Assembly (NCBI RefSeq): GCF_031157355.1
Contig: NZ_JAVIFT010000001.1
Coordinates: 992,001-1,056,000 of the forward strand
Length of the DNA: 64,000 nucleotides
DNA from: Hyphomicrobium sp. LHD-15
Lineage (GTDB): Bacteria > Pseudomonadota > Alphaproteobacteria > Rhizobiales > Hyphomicrobiaceae
Direction of reading: 5' to 3'
Part shown: one piece after another, positions 17,085 through 25,176 of the stretch
How the letters are laid out: the number at the start of each line of letters is the position of its first letter
How positions within the stretch are numbered: the first letter of the stretch is position 1
Program-made: the position numbers and the translations under genes
The notes under the pieces: model-generated
The model's database searches: none
What the model saw: the letters and a program-made list of their open reading frames with translations, nothing else
Told to the model about the DNA's origin: nothing

Positions 17085-17507
17085 ATGACCGAGGGCGAAA
17101 TTCTATCCATCCGCAATGAGCTCATTGCGCTCGTCGTGTCCGTCGTCTCGGTGAGCTTCGGGATGATCTCGGCCTACATCGTGGGCTTGTGGCTGTTTCT
17201 CAAAAAAGCGCCGGTCGTGCTCCGCTTGCTGGCGTTCCTCCTGCTTTCGTGCGGGCTCGCTTTCATGGGCGTGCTGACGGGCGGCCTCAATGCGCTGCTG
17301 CTCGGCACCGAACGGGCCTGGAGCAAGCTCGACAAGACATCCGTCGAGATCCCGAGCTTCGGCAGCGAGCGGCCGGATTTCCTCTACGGGCTGTCGCTCT
17401 ACGAGGCTTCGGCGGCGCTCGGCTGTGTCGCCTTCCTTGCGATCTACGCGGCGCTGTTCTTCATCACGTTCTTTTATCGCTGGGCGGACGAGACCGAGCC
17501 AGATTAG
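17085..17507 (+). CDS. Small membrane protein of unknown function
   Basis: 140 residues with three clear hydrophobic segments: residues 12-38 (ALVVSVVSVSFGMISAYIVG), 45-75 (LRLLAFLLLSCGLAFMGVL) and 108-132 (AALGCVAFLAIYAALFFITF). The central loop, about 75-105, is polar. No family recognised. It lies 122 bases after the coiled-coil gene and just upstream of a repeat element. Confidence 0.6.
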   Translation: MTEGEILSIRNELIALVVSVVSVSFGMISAYIVGLWLFLKKAPVVLRLLAFLLLSCGLAFMGVLTGGLNALLLGTERAWSKLDKTSVEIPSFGSERPDFLYGLSLYEASAALGCVAFLAIYAALFFITFFYRWADETEPD

Positions 17508-17535
17508 CCGTTTTGCCGCTGCTAACCATTCGATG

Positions 17536-17640
17536 AGACCGATGATTCACGCTTCGGACTTTGTCTGCGCTACCGATTCACGCCTCGGCCGATAGGGGCC
17601 GCGGCGATCGGAGCGCGAGGATCCGAAGCGATCATGGTCT
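17536..17640. repeat. Palindromic repeat, nested form (copy A)
   Basis: A 105-bp copy of the dispersed palindrome family. The outer arms are agacc-g-atgat-tcac-gcttcggac on the left and tccgaagc-g-atcat-ggtct on the right. The loop contains a second palindrome of the same design, gcgct-a-ccgat-tcac-gcctcggcc, closed by gggccgcggc-g-atcgg-agcgc. It ends 63 bases before the decarboxylase start. Confidence 0.85.
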
Positions 17641-17703
17641 AGAACTCGTCATCCAGCGATGCCATATAGCGCGCTCGGTTCCTTCCTCGCGCGATGGTCA
17701 GCC

Positions 17704-18843
17704 ATGCTCCCCAACATTCCCAGCGATATCCGCACCCCCGCCTATGTGCTCGACGCGGCGGCCCTCAAGCGGAACCTCGAGACGGCTGCCCGCGTCAAGC
17801 GCGAGGCCGGCGTCAAAGTCCTGCTCGCCACCAAGGCGTGGGCGATGCCGGCTGCCTTCCCGCTGATGCGCGACGTGCTGGACGGCACCACCGCGTCCGG
17901 CGAGTACGAAGCCCGCATGGGCCGCGAGGAGTTCGGCCGTGAGGTGCACGTCTATGCGCCGGCCTACGGACCGGGCGAGGTCGAGCGGCTGACGGCGATC
18001 GCCGATCACATCTACTTCAATTCGCCCGAGCAGATTGCGCGCGGCCTTCCGCTCGTGAAGGCGGCCGGGCGTGAGGTCGGCATTCGCATCAATCCCGGCT
18101 ATTCCAATGCGACCGTCGGCGGGGCGCTCTACGACCCTTGCGCGCCGTGCTCGCGCTTCGGCACCACCGTGGACGAGATCGACCAGCTGCCGTGGGATGA
18201 CATCGACATCTTCCACGTCCATGCGCTTTGCGAATCTCTCGACAACGGATCGGTCGGGTTGATCGAGCATGTGGCACGTGGCTTCGCGCCCTATCTCCGC
18301 CGCGTCAAAGCCGTGAACTTCGGCGGCGGGCATTTCATGAACAAGCCGGGCTACGATGTGTCGAAGCTGATCGCGGCGCTGCGTGCCTTCCGCGCCGAGT
18401 TCGGTATCGAAGTTTACCTCGAGCCTGGCGCCGGCCTTGTCGTCGATACCGGCTATCTGGTGTCGACGGTGATTGGGCTGCATCACAACGTGAAGGACAT
18501 CGCGATCCTCGATGCCTCCGCCTCGACGCACATGCCGGACGTGCTGGAGGTGCCATACACGCCGACGGTGATCGGCGCGAAGGAGCCCGGCGCGCTCCCG
18601 CATTCCTACCTGCTCGGCGGCAAGACCTGCATGACCGGCGACGTGATCGGCGAATACTCTTTCGCCGAGCCGCTCGTGCCCGGCTCGCGCGTCGTGTTCA
18701 CCGACATGATGCAGTATTCGTTCGTTAAGAACACGACCTTCAACGGTACGCCGCTGCCGGATCTCGCCATCCTGCACGAGGACGGGCGCTACGAGGTGGT
18801 CCGGACGTTCGGCTACGAGGAATTCAGGCGGCGGCTCGGCTAG
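17704..18843 (+). CDS. nspC: Carboxynorspermidine/carboxyspermidine decarboxylase
   Basis: PLP-dependent alanine-racemase-fold decarboxylase, 379 residues from the ATG at 17704; the upstream frame overlaps the repeat region. Family features: DIRTPAYVLDAAALKRNLE, the PLP lysine in VLLATKAWAMP, the barrel motif DIDIFHVHALCESLDNGS, NFGGGHFMNKPGYD, the C-terminal LEPGAGLVVDTGYLV and LGGKTCMTGDVIGEYSF with the active-site Cys and Asp. It removes CO2 from carboxy(nor)spermidine, the last step of the alternative (nor)spermidine pathway, and so pairs with the dehydrogenase at 13543. The two genes are not in one operon. Confidence 0.93.
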   Translation: MLPNIPSDIRTPAYVLDAAALKRNLETAARVKREAGVKVLLATKAWAMPAAFPLMRDVLDGTTASGEYEARMGREEFGREVHVYAPAYGPGEVERLTAIADHIYFNSPEQIARGLPLVKAAGREVGIRINPGYSNATVGGALYDPCAPCSRFGTTVDEIDQLPWDDIDIFHVHALCESLDNGSVGLIEHVARGFAPYLRRVKAVNFGGGHFMNKPGYDVSKLIAALRAFRAEFGIEVYLEPGAGLVVDTGYLVSTVIGLHHNVKDIAILDASASTHMPDVLEVPYTPTVIGAKEPGALPHSYLLGGKTCMTGDVIGEYSFAEPLVPGSRVVFTDMMQYSFVKNTTFNGTPLPDLAILHEDGRYEVVRTFGYEEFRRRLG

Positions 18844-19055
18844 AGCGCGTTCCAAAAACGGGTGTATTTTCTGGACGCAGGCGCTCCGCCTCGTCGGGAA
18901 CGCGGGGCTGTGCCATGGCCCCGCGCTTCATTCCGGGAACGAAAACGCGGAGCCATAGTTACACACCATCGGACACGATACCGAGGGATATCCTCACTCA
19001 CGCGATAACCTCTCCTCGCTACGGGCGAGATTGGCCGGGCACAAGGAATGTCTCT

Positions 19056-19781
19056 GTGACCTCACGCCTCATGTTCCAGCCGCCACTCGTTCTCGATTCC
19101 AACGCGGGAAATGCCGCCAAGAATTTTCCGATATCGCTTCGAGTCTACGGTTCGACGTCCGACATGACCGAGCTCTATCGGCTTCGCTATCGCGCCTTCC
19201 GGAGTGCGGGCTGGATCGGCGAAACCCCGGACCACGAATTTCTTGATCGCTACGATGCAATGGAAACGACGGTTGCGATCGGTGCCTTTCACAACGGTGA
19301 CTGCATCGGCTCCTTGCGGCTGGCCTTTGGCGGGAGCGCGACCAGGGCGGGTTCGATGCCGTGCGAGGAGCAGTTTCCGGTCGAAGTCGGCGCGCTGCGC
19401 GAGGCCAACCATCATCGCCTCGTCGAATTCTCGCGCATGGCGGTCGAGCCTTCGCTCACCAACAGGTCGTTCAGGACGACGCTTTACGCATCGCTGGTGC
19501 GTGCCGGGCTGATCCTCACGACGGCGTCCGGTGTCGATGCCGCGGTCATCGCCGTGCACCGCAACGTCTCGCCCTTCTATCAGGCGATGTGCGGGTTCAC
19601 GGTCCTGGGCACTTCGGCTTTTTACGCAGGTATTGCGGAGCCTACACACTTCCTGGCTCTGCCGTTTCAAACGCTGGACGAGCGCCGCAAACGGCAAAAC
19701 GCATTCTTTGCGGTGTCTGCAGAAGAAATCGAACGGGCGCGGATCACGCTTGCCGCCATGCGGCGGCAAGTGGCGGCATGA
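19056..19781 (+). CDS. FeeM-like N-acyltransferase (GNAT fold)
   Basis: About 241 residues. The core resembles N-acyl amino acid synthase FeeM and related autoinducer-synthase-like acyltransferases: ELYRLRYRAFRSAGWI, DRYDAMETTVAIGAF, CIGSLRLAFGG and LVEFSRMAVEPSL. After this come NVSPFYQAMCGFTVLG and a C-terminal helix. Such enzymes use acyl-ACP to acylate an amino group. I chose the GTG at 19056, preceded by AAGGA; ATG codons at 18915 and 19071 are alternatives. No biosynthetic partner genes lie nearby. Confidence 0.7.
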   Translation: MTSRLMFQPPLVLDSNAGNAAKNFPISLRVYGSTSDMTELYRLRYRAFRSAGWIGETPDHEFLDRYDAMETTVAIGAFHNGDCIGSLRLAFGGSATRAGSMPCEEQFPVEVGALREANHHRLVEFSRMAVEPSLTNRSFRTTLYASLVRAGLILTTASGVDAAVIAVHRNVSPFYQAMCGFTVLGTSAFYAGIAEPTHFLALPFQTLDERRKRQNAFFAVSAEEIERARITLAAMRRQVAA

Positions 19782-19920
19782 AGTAGGTTCTTCGCGCGGC
19801 GCTTGTGCCCCTCCGGGAAGCGCCAGGGTTGCGCGCGCGGGGTAATGGGTCTTAGTCTGTGGGTGTGGGGGGCGTAAGCGATATGCCGCGAGGGGTGGCG
19901 CGCCAGTAAAAGGAGCCCAC

Positions 19921-20448
19921 ATGGCCACATCTGCCAAGCTGGAGCGAAGCGTCCTCAGCCATGAGGAGTTCGCCCTCGTCAAAGACACCCACCACCCTGA
20001 AATCTATGGTGTCGGCGATCTCAAGGCCTTGCAGGAGCTGCAAAGCAGATTGCGCACGCTGCGCGGCAAGGAACGCACGCTCACGCGTCAGAAGCGGCGG
20101 GAGACCCGAGGAAAATCCGAGGCGCGCGGCAAGAGCTTTCCGGGCACCTCCGAGCAACCTCTCAAGCGGAAACAGGTGTTCGCGGCAGCGCTGAAGCGCG
20201 TCAACAACGAGGTCCGGCGCGTGCGTGCGATCGAAGCCACCGCCCGAAACGTGGAAGCTGCTCACAAGGCGTTCCAGCTCAAGCGCGAAGCCAATTTTCT
20301 CCATCATCCGGTCGAACGCACAGCCAGCGACGGGATGAAGTCTCTTTCGAACACTCGCCGACGTTCGCATATTCCGGGAAGCCAGATCGGTAGCGTCTCG
20401 CAGGCGACAAAGGTCGCGCAGGCGATCAAGGATTCGCGCCCGTCGTAA
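19921..20448 (+). CDS. Basic protein of unknown function
   Basis: 175 residues, strongly basic, with a good AAGGAG site 5 bases before the start. The N-terminal half reads DTHHPEIYGVGDLKALQEL, then an Arg/Lys-rich helix (RLRTLRGKERTLTRQKRRET). The middle and C-terminus contain KRVNNEVRRVRAIEATARN and a Ser/Gln-rich tail. No signal peptide or membrane segment. The charge suggests nucleic-acid binding, but no domain is recognised. Confidence 0.6.
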   Translation: MATSAKLERSVLSHEEFALVKDTHHPEIYGVGDLKALQELQSRLRTLRGKERTLTRQKRRETRGKSEARGKSFPGTSEQPLKRKQVFAAALKRVNNEVRRVRAIEATARNVEAAHKAFQLKREANFLHHPVERTASDGMKSLSNTRRRSHIPGSQIGSVSQATKVAQAIKDSRPS

Positions 20449-20473
20449 CGGCTTCTCGCGCTAAAAAACCAAC

Positions 20474-20505
20474 GGGCCGCCGGCCTCTTGCGAGGCGGGC
20501 GGCCC
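20474..20505. terminator. Strong bidirectional hairpin between convergent genes
   Basis: GGGCCGCC (20474-20481) pairs with GGCGGCCC (20498-20505); inside, GCCTC (20483-20487) pairs with GAGGC (20492-20496) around a ttgc loop. It separates the basic-protein gene from the minus-strand Lys-rich gene, with an A-run (ctaaaaaacc) on the left that becomes a T-run for minus-strand transcripts. Confidence 0.85.
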
Positions 20506-20565
20506 TAACCGTTCGAGCGAAGCGATGCGACCCAGCCCTGGTGCCCGCCCCGCGACATCCGACGG

Positions 20566-20868
20566 CTATTTCTTGTCGTCAGCTTTCTTGTCGACCTTCT
20601 TGGCAGTTTTCTCTGCTGCCTTCTTGTCAGACTTCTTTTCGACCTTCTTCACCTTCTTGGCCTTGTGCGCCTTCTTCTTGTGCTTGTGCTTATGCTCGGC
20701 CTTCGCCTCCTGCTTCTTGCCACGCTCGTGAGAGGCAAACGTCACCTCGGACGCGGCAGAACCGGTGTGTGCGCTCGGCCCCTTGGGCAGCGCAACGGCC
20801 ATCGAGCTGGCTGCAAGCAATCCGATCAAAGCGGCGCTCAAAGCCGCAGACTTCTTGAACGTCTTCAT
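20566..20868 (-). CDS. Secreted Lys/Ala-rich protein
   Basis: 100 residues from the ATG at 20868, which has GGAGGG upstream; the longer frame up to 20946 lacks a signal peptide at its start. The signal peptide is SAALSAALIGLLAASSMAVA. The mature part is dominated by Lys, Ala, Glu and His: EHKHKHKKKAHKAKK, KVEKKSDKKAAEKTAKK, ending VDKKADDKK. It is a histone-H1-like low-complexity composition. A His/Lys cluster (HKHKHKKK) could bind anions or metals. Function unknown. Confidence 0.65.
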   Translation of the reverse strand: MKTFKKSAALSAALIGLLAASSMAVALPKGPSAHTGSAASEVTFASHERGKKQEAKAEHKHKHKKKAHKAKKVKKVEKKSDKKAAEKTAKKVDKKADDKK

Positions 20869-21080
20869 CAATCCCTCCGTAGGACGATCCCCGGTCGGAC
20901 GCATAGGCCGGCCCAATGCCGCCTCGCGCTGATCGACCATGCTCAAACGCGTACAAACGCCTCGGAGAAATTATTGAGGGGCTCGAACGGAGGGAAAGAT
21001 TTAGTGCTTATAAGAAGCCCAGCGCGCCGGTGCATTCGTAATCACGGACGCGCTGCTTCCGTTGCCCGGTGCAGAATGGC

Positions 21081-21278
21081 TCAGCGCTTCGCGCGGCAGG
21101 ATTGCAGGCAGCGCGTCAACTCGGAGCCGCAGCTCGGGCTGTCCTTGGTGGCGCGGCGGCAGGAGTTCTCCTGCGCATAGCAACGCTGTGCACAATCGTT
21201 GGCAAAGGTTGCGGCCGGAATCAGGGCCGAGAACCCGAAGCACAAGGCTGCGGTCGCGTAACGAATTGTCCGGTTCAT
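21081..21278 (-). CDS. Small secreted twin-CxxxC protein
   Basis: 65 residues from the ATG at 21278 (GGAGGG site). After a signal peptide ending FGFSALIPAATFA, the mature part is about 39 residues: NDCAQRCYAQENSCRRATKD followed by SPSCGSELTRCLQSCRAKR. Six Cys fall as C-x3-C-x6-C-x8-C-x7-C-x3-C, with CxxxC pairs at both ends, the layout of a disulfide-stapled helical hairpin. No family recognised; a periplasmic structural or copper-handling role is conceivable but unproven. Confidence 0.65.
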   Translation of the reverse strand: MNRTIRYATAALCFGFSALIPAATFANDCAQRCYAQENSCRRATKDSPSCGSELTRCLQSCRAKR

Positions 21279-21526
21279 TTTCGACCCTCCCTCTGCTGGA
21301 TTGGCTTTCGACACAACGCCCTGCTCTGCTCAATAGGAGCGGCCTGCCCGATAGTGGCCCTTGTTCGCCCCGTTGCGCGGATGATGCGTAAACGTGGTTT
21401 ACACGCTCAACGATGAACGTCACCTGAACCGGGCCGTCAAGCCTTCCGCGCCATTTAAGGTTGCTGCAACATGGCGTTCGGAAAGCACTAGGAGTAGCGC
21501 AGGCACGCACGCTCCAGGTCTTGGCA

Positions 21527-21805
21527 AGACCGAGGATTCACGCTTCAGGCATTTCCTGCGCTGCCGATTCACGCCGCGGCCAATAGGGGCCGCGACGATC
21601 GGAGCGCGTGGGCCCAAAGCGATCATGGTGGTTTTTAGTGAGACCGACGATTCACGCTTCAGGTTTCTCCTGCGCTGCCGATTCACGCCGCGGCCGATAG
21701 GGGCCGCGACGATCGGAGCGCGTGGGTCCGAAGCGATCGTGGTGGTTTTTAGTGAGACCGACGATTCACGCTTCGGACTGATAGCGTCCGAAGCGATCGT
21801 GGTCT
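21527..21805. repeat. Palindromic repeat tandem array: two 114-bp units plus one 51-bp unit (copy B)
   Basis: Units 21527-21640 and 21641-21754 are each exactly 114 bp and nearly identical. They are nested versions, with an outer palindrome split by an inner GC-rich palindrome. The third unit, 21755-21805, is the simple 51-bp form: agacc-g-acgat-tcac-gcttcggac, a 7-base loop, then gtccgaagc-g-atcgt-ggtct. The array overlaps the gshA stop codon by two bases. The 250 bases to its left (21279-21526) hold the 21278 gene's promoter and a GTAAAC-gtg-GTTTAC palindrome (21388-21402) but no gene. Confidence 0.9.
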
Positions 21806-23186
21806 AGAACGCGAATTCCTCGAAGATGTGGTCGATGTTGCCCTGCCAGGGGCCCTCGAAGCGGTCGATCAGCTCGTCGGCCACGGTGCGGCCCGCGGCC
21901 GCCAGCCGCTGAAGCGGGGCCAGATAAATCGTCTCGTCCTGGCTTTTGACGTTGATCTGGCGGCGATTTTTGAGGCCGAGGTGGGAAATGCGCAGCGCCG
22001 TGCGCGCCAGCTCCTGGACGGTGGTGTCCTTGAACTTGGCGTCCAGGGCCAAGCGCGGCACGATCGCGCGCAACTCATCCCGGTCGGCGGCGGTCCAGGT
22101 CTTGACCATATCCCAGGCAGCATCGAGCGCGACCTCGTCGTAAAGAATGCCAACCCAGAACGCGGACAGCGCACAAATACGAGGCCAACGTCCACCGTCG
22201 GCGCCGCGCATCTCGAGGAAGCGCTTCAGGCGCACTTCAGGGAAGAGCGTGGTGAGGTGATCCGACCAATCATCCAGCGTCGGGCGTTCACCAGGAAGGG
22301 CCGCGAGCCTCCCCTCCATGAAATCCCGGAAGGATGCTCCCGCGACGTCGATGTAGCGGCCCGAGCGATAGACGAAGTACATCGGCACATCGAGCGCGTA
22401 ATCCACATAACGCTCGTAGCCCATTCCGTCCTCGAATACGAAGGGCAGCATGCCGGTGCGGCGCGGATCGGTCTCGCGCCAGACTTCGCTGCGCAACGAC
22501 TTCATGCCGTTGATGCGGCCTTCGGTGAAAGGCGAGGAGGCGAACAGCGCAGTGGCGATCGGCTGCAGCGCGAGGCTCACACGCAGCTTCTTCACCATGT
22601 CGGCTTCGCTGCCGAAGTCGAGATTCACCTGGATGGTCGCAGTGCGATACATCATGTCGAGACCGCGCTTGCCGACCGTCGGCATGTAGCGCGTCATCAC
22701 CGCATAGCGCTGCTTCGGCATGTGCGGGGTTTCTTCGAGCGTCCATTTCGGCGAAAAGCCGACGCCGAGAAATCCGATGCCGAGATCCTCACCGACGTCG
22801 AGCACCTCGTTCAGATGCTGCTGCGTCTCGTCGGCGGTTTCATGAAGGGTCTCGAGCGGCGCGCCGGACAGCTCGAACTGGCCGCCTGGCTCGAGGCTGA
22901 TGGTACCGCCGGGCTGCCCGTCCGGCCGCTTGAGCGCGATGATGTTCTCGCCCTCGGTGATCGGCTCCCAATCATAGCGCGCGATCATGTGTTCCATCAG
23001 TGCGCGGATACCGCGCGGGCCCGCGTATGGAACAGGCGTCAGCGTCTCGGTCTGGAAGACGAACTTTTCGTGCTCGGTGCCGATGCGCCAAGCATCCTTG
23101 GGCTTCTCGCCAGCCGCGATCCAGGCGACAAGATCGTCGCGGGAACGCACGGGCGGACTTTTGGCCCCATCCTGGCGGGTCGACAT
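21804..23186 (-). CDS. gshA: Glutamate-cysteine ligase (plant/alphaproteobacterial type)
   Basis: First enzyme of glutathione synthesis: ATP-dependent formation of gamma-glutamylcysteine in the cytosol. Its 460 residues are typical for class 2 (plant-like) ligases. Motifs: WRIGTEHEKFVF (substrate and metal binding, residue about 35), GGTISLEPGGQFELSGAPL near 110, YMPTVGKRGLDMMYRTATIQ near 165, and YVDYALDVPMYFVYR. Its stop codon touches the palindromic repeat array. Glutathione fits formaldehyde detoxification in methylotrophs, though no partner gene is adjacent. Confidence 0.95.
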   Translation of the reverse strand: MSTRQDGAKSPPVRSRDDLVAWIAAGEKPKDAWRIGTEHEKFVFQTETLTPVPYAGPRGIRALMEHMIARYDWEPITEGENIIALKRPDGQPGGTISLEPGGQFELSGAPLETLHETADETQQHLNEVLDVGEDLGIGFLGVGFSPKWTLEETPHMPKQRYAVMTRYMPTVGKRGLDMMYRTATIQVNLDFGSEADMVKKLRVSLALQPIATALFASSPFTEGRINGMKSLRSEVWRETDPRRTGMLPFVFEDGMGYERYVDYALDVPMYFVYRSGRYIDVAGASFRDFMEGRLAALPGERPTLDDWSDHLTTLFPEVRLKRFLEMRGADGGRWPRICALSAFWVGILYDEVALDAAWDMVKTWTAADRDELRAIVPRLALDAKFKDTTVQELARTALRISHLGLKNRRQINVKSQDETIYLAPLQRLAAAGRTVADELIDRFEGPWQGNIDHIFEEFAF

Positions 23187-23311
23187 GCGTGGGGCCTCTG
23201 GGGGTCCGGAAAAGGCGTAGGCGTTGCTGGGCAGGAGTTATGGCGACCCCGGGGCGCCTAAACAAGGGGTTGCTGTCGTTGGTCGCGCGTCCGGTCGCCG
23301 CGCGCGCTCGA

Positions 23312-23758
23312 CTAACGGGGACGCGCGGGTGGTAAACAGGGCAGCACGCGGCGCGGGTCGTCCGGAATGGTTTCCGATTGCAGGCAGGCCTCGAGGCGGC
23401 GGATCATCACCGAGCTATGGTTTGCCCGGAGACAATCGATAAACAGCCGGACTCCCTGGGCAACGCAGCCGTCTAGCTCGGCCATGATGAACTGGGGCGC
23501 GTCGACATCGGGGCGATCTTTGCGAGAAAGGTCGATGTTCGGCTCGATGAAAATCGAGGGCCCGTCGTTTCGGCCGGGCCTTCCAGGCCGATCGTCGGGG
23601 CGTCCGGGACGCGACCGGTCCCCGCCTCTCTCCTGCGGACGCACCATCTCCGCTGGCCCCGGGCCCTCCTGGGCCGCGAGTTGCATGGGCGAAATGGCGG
23701 TCAACACCGCCGCGCAGACCAGGGCCGCCTTGGCTTGCATATCCATCTGCTTCTGCAT
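23312..23758 (-). CDS. Secreted protein with Arg/Gly/Pro-rich linker, unknown
   Basis: 148 residues with a signal peptide (about 1-29, ending MQLAAQ). A low-complexity segment follows (ERGGDRSRPGRPDDRPGRPG). The C-terminal domain, about 70-148, has four Cys: DGCVAQGVRLFIDCLRANH, RLEACLQSETI and RRVLPCLPPARPR. The two first Cys are eight apart on a likely helix. No family recognised. Confidence 0.55.
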   Translation of the reverse strand: MQKQMDMQAKAALVCAAVLTAISPMQLAAQEGPGPAEMVRPQERGGDRSRPGRPDDRPGRPGRNDGPSIFIEPNIDLSRKDRPDVDAPQFIMAELDGCVAQGVRLFIDCLRANHSSVMIRRLEACLQSETIPDDPRRVLPCLPPARPR

Positions 23759-23868
23759 TCAAGGAGCGCATCAGCCGGCAGGCTTCGCGCCAGCCCTCCA
23801 CGATAGATAGGGAACGTAAACGAATCGCTCCTTAAAATTCGACCAGCAATTCAGGAATGGAGGTCGCG

Positions 23869-24195
23869 ATGAAATACGAGGCACTCCTCGCCGGCGGGAT
23901 AATCGTGGCGGGCATTGCAGCCGCGGCCCTGACGCTCGATGGCGAAACGGTTCCCAACAAGAAGATGGCCGGCGGGTCGGAGGCGTGCACCTATCACGCG
24001 GGTCCGATGGACGGCGATCTCATCAGCGAAGGCTCGGATGCCGGACGGCGCATCCTTCAGTCCATTCTCGCGCTCGAACGTAAATGCGAGTACGTCACGC
24101 TTGCGTTGCCGGACGGCACGCGTCAGGTCATGAAGCTCGGCAAGGCCGGCCGCAAACCGGGCGAGCGCGGCCCACCCAGCATCACAACGTTCTAG
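23869..24195 (+). CDS. Small exported or membrane-anchored protein, unknown
   Basis: 108 residues from the ATG at 23869, chosen because AATGGAGG lies 6-12 bases upstream. One N-terminal hydrophobic segment (EALLAGGIIVAGIAAAALTL) is either a signal peptide or an anchor. The rest is polar with two Cys (EACTYHAGPMDG and ERKCEYVTLALPDG). Function unknown. Confidence 0.55.
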   Translation: MKYEALLAGGIIVAGIAAAALTLDGETVPNKKMAGGSEACTYHAGPMDGDLISEGSDAGRRILQSILALERKCEYVTLALPDGTRQVMKLGKAGRKPGERGPPSITTF

Positions 24196-24207
24196 AGCAT
24201 CTTCCGA

Positions 24208-25140
24208 CTATCTCGGCTCGGCCGCGAGGATCTCGCGGGCCTTGGCGCAATCGGCTTCCATCTGGCGCACAAGCTCCTCGGCAGATGCAAACTTGCGATC
24301 GCCGCGCACCTTGTCGACGAAGCTGACCTCGATGGTGCGTCCGTAGATCTTCTCGTCGAAGTCGAACAGGAACACCTCGAGCACGGGCATTCCGTCGTCG
24401 AAAGTGGGGCGGGTGCCGAGGTAGGCGGCGCCCTCGAGCGATTTGCCGTCGAGCTTCACGCGCACCGCGAAGATGCCGTGGCCCAGCGCGGTTCCCTTCG
24501 GCATCGCCACATTCGCGGTCGGGAAGCCGAGGTCGGTTCCGCGCTGCGCGCCGCCGATGACCGGTCCCCGCACGCGCCATTGGCGCCCCAGCGCCTTGGC
24601 CGCGCCGCGCACATCGCCTTCCGCAAGCAGCAAGCGGATCGCCGTCGAAGAAAACGGCTCGCCGCGATCGGCTACCGGCTCGACCACGGTCACGCCAAAT
24701 CCATGCGCCGCGCCGGCCGCGCGCAACGTCTCGGCCGAGCCGGTGCGGTTCTTGCCGAAGAAAAAATGATAGCCGACCACGACATGCGCAACAGCGAGCG
24801 CGCCGACTAGAATTTCCTCGATAAAGCGGCCTGCATCGAGCCCCGCAAGGGCCGCATCGAAAGGCAGCACGACGGCGAGATCGAGCCCTATCTCGTCCAG
24901 CACAGCGAGCTTCTCGTCGCGCGGCGTGAGATGGAAATGCAGCTCGTCAGGGCTGAAGAACTCGCGCGGATGAGGCTCGAAAAGCAACACGCCGGCCGGG
25001 CGCCCGATGCGTTTTGCTTCTTTCTGCGCGGCGCCGATCAAAAACTGGTGGCCGCGGTGCACGCCGTCGAAATTGCCGAGCGCCAGCACGGCGCCCTTCG
25101 CCTCGGGCGGTACCGCTTCAAAACCATTGACGATCAGCAT
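24208..25140 (-). CDS. ribF: Bifunctional riboflavin kinase / FAD synthetase
   Basis: 310 residues. The N-terminal nucleotidyltransferase domain shows LALGNFDGVHRGHQFLIG (the HxGH-type motif near residue 30) and later the FMN adenylyltransferase region FFGKNRTGSAETL. The C-terminal riboflavin kinase domain contains the RGTDLGFPTANVAMP and AYLGTRPTFDDG loops and the catalytic Glu in VLEVFLFDFDEKIYG. It converts riboflavin to FMN and FAD in the cytosol. It ends 13 bases from the convergent small gene at 24195. Confidence 0.97.
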   Translation of the reverse strand: MLIVNGFEAVPPEAKGAVLALGNFDGVHRGHQFLIGAAQKEAKRIGRPAGVLLFEPHPREFFSPDELHFHLTPRDEKLAVLDEIGLDLAVVLPFDAALAGLDAGRFIEEILVGALAVAHVVVGYHFFFGKNRTGSAETLRAAGAAHGFGVTVVEPVADRGEPFSSTAIRLLLAEGDVRGAAKALGRQWRVRGPVIGGAQRGTDLGFPTANVAMPKGTALGHGIFAVRVKLDGKSLEGAAYLGTRPTFDDGMPVLEVFLFDFDEKIYGRTIEVSFVDKVRGDRKFASAEELVRQMEADCAKAREILAAEPR

Positions 25141-25176
25141 CGGGGTTTTTCTCGTGCGTGCAGCCGAAGCCGAGCT

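Noticed and set aside
21527-21805. The tandem array as a CRISPR
   Set aside because: Units are 114 bp and contiguous with no variable spacers; each unit is a nested palindrome.
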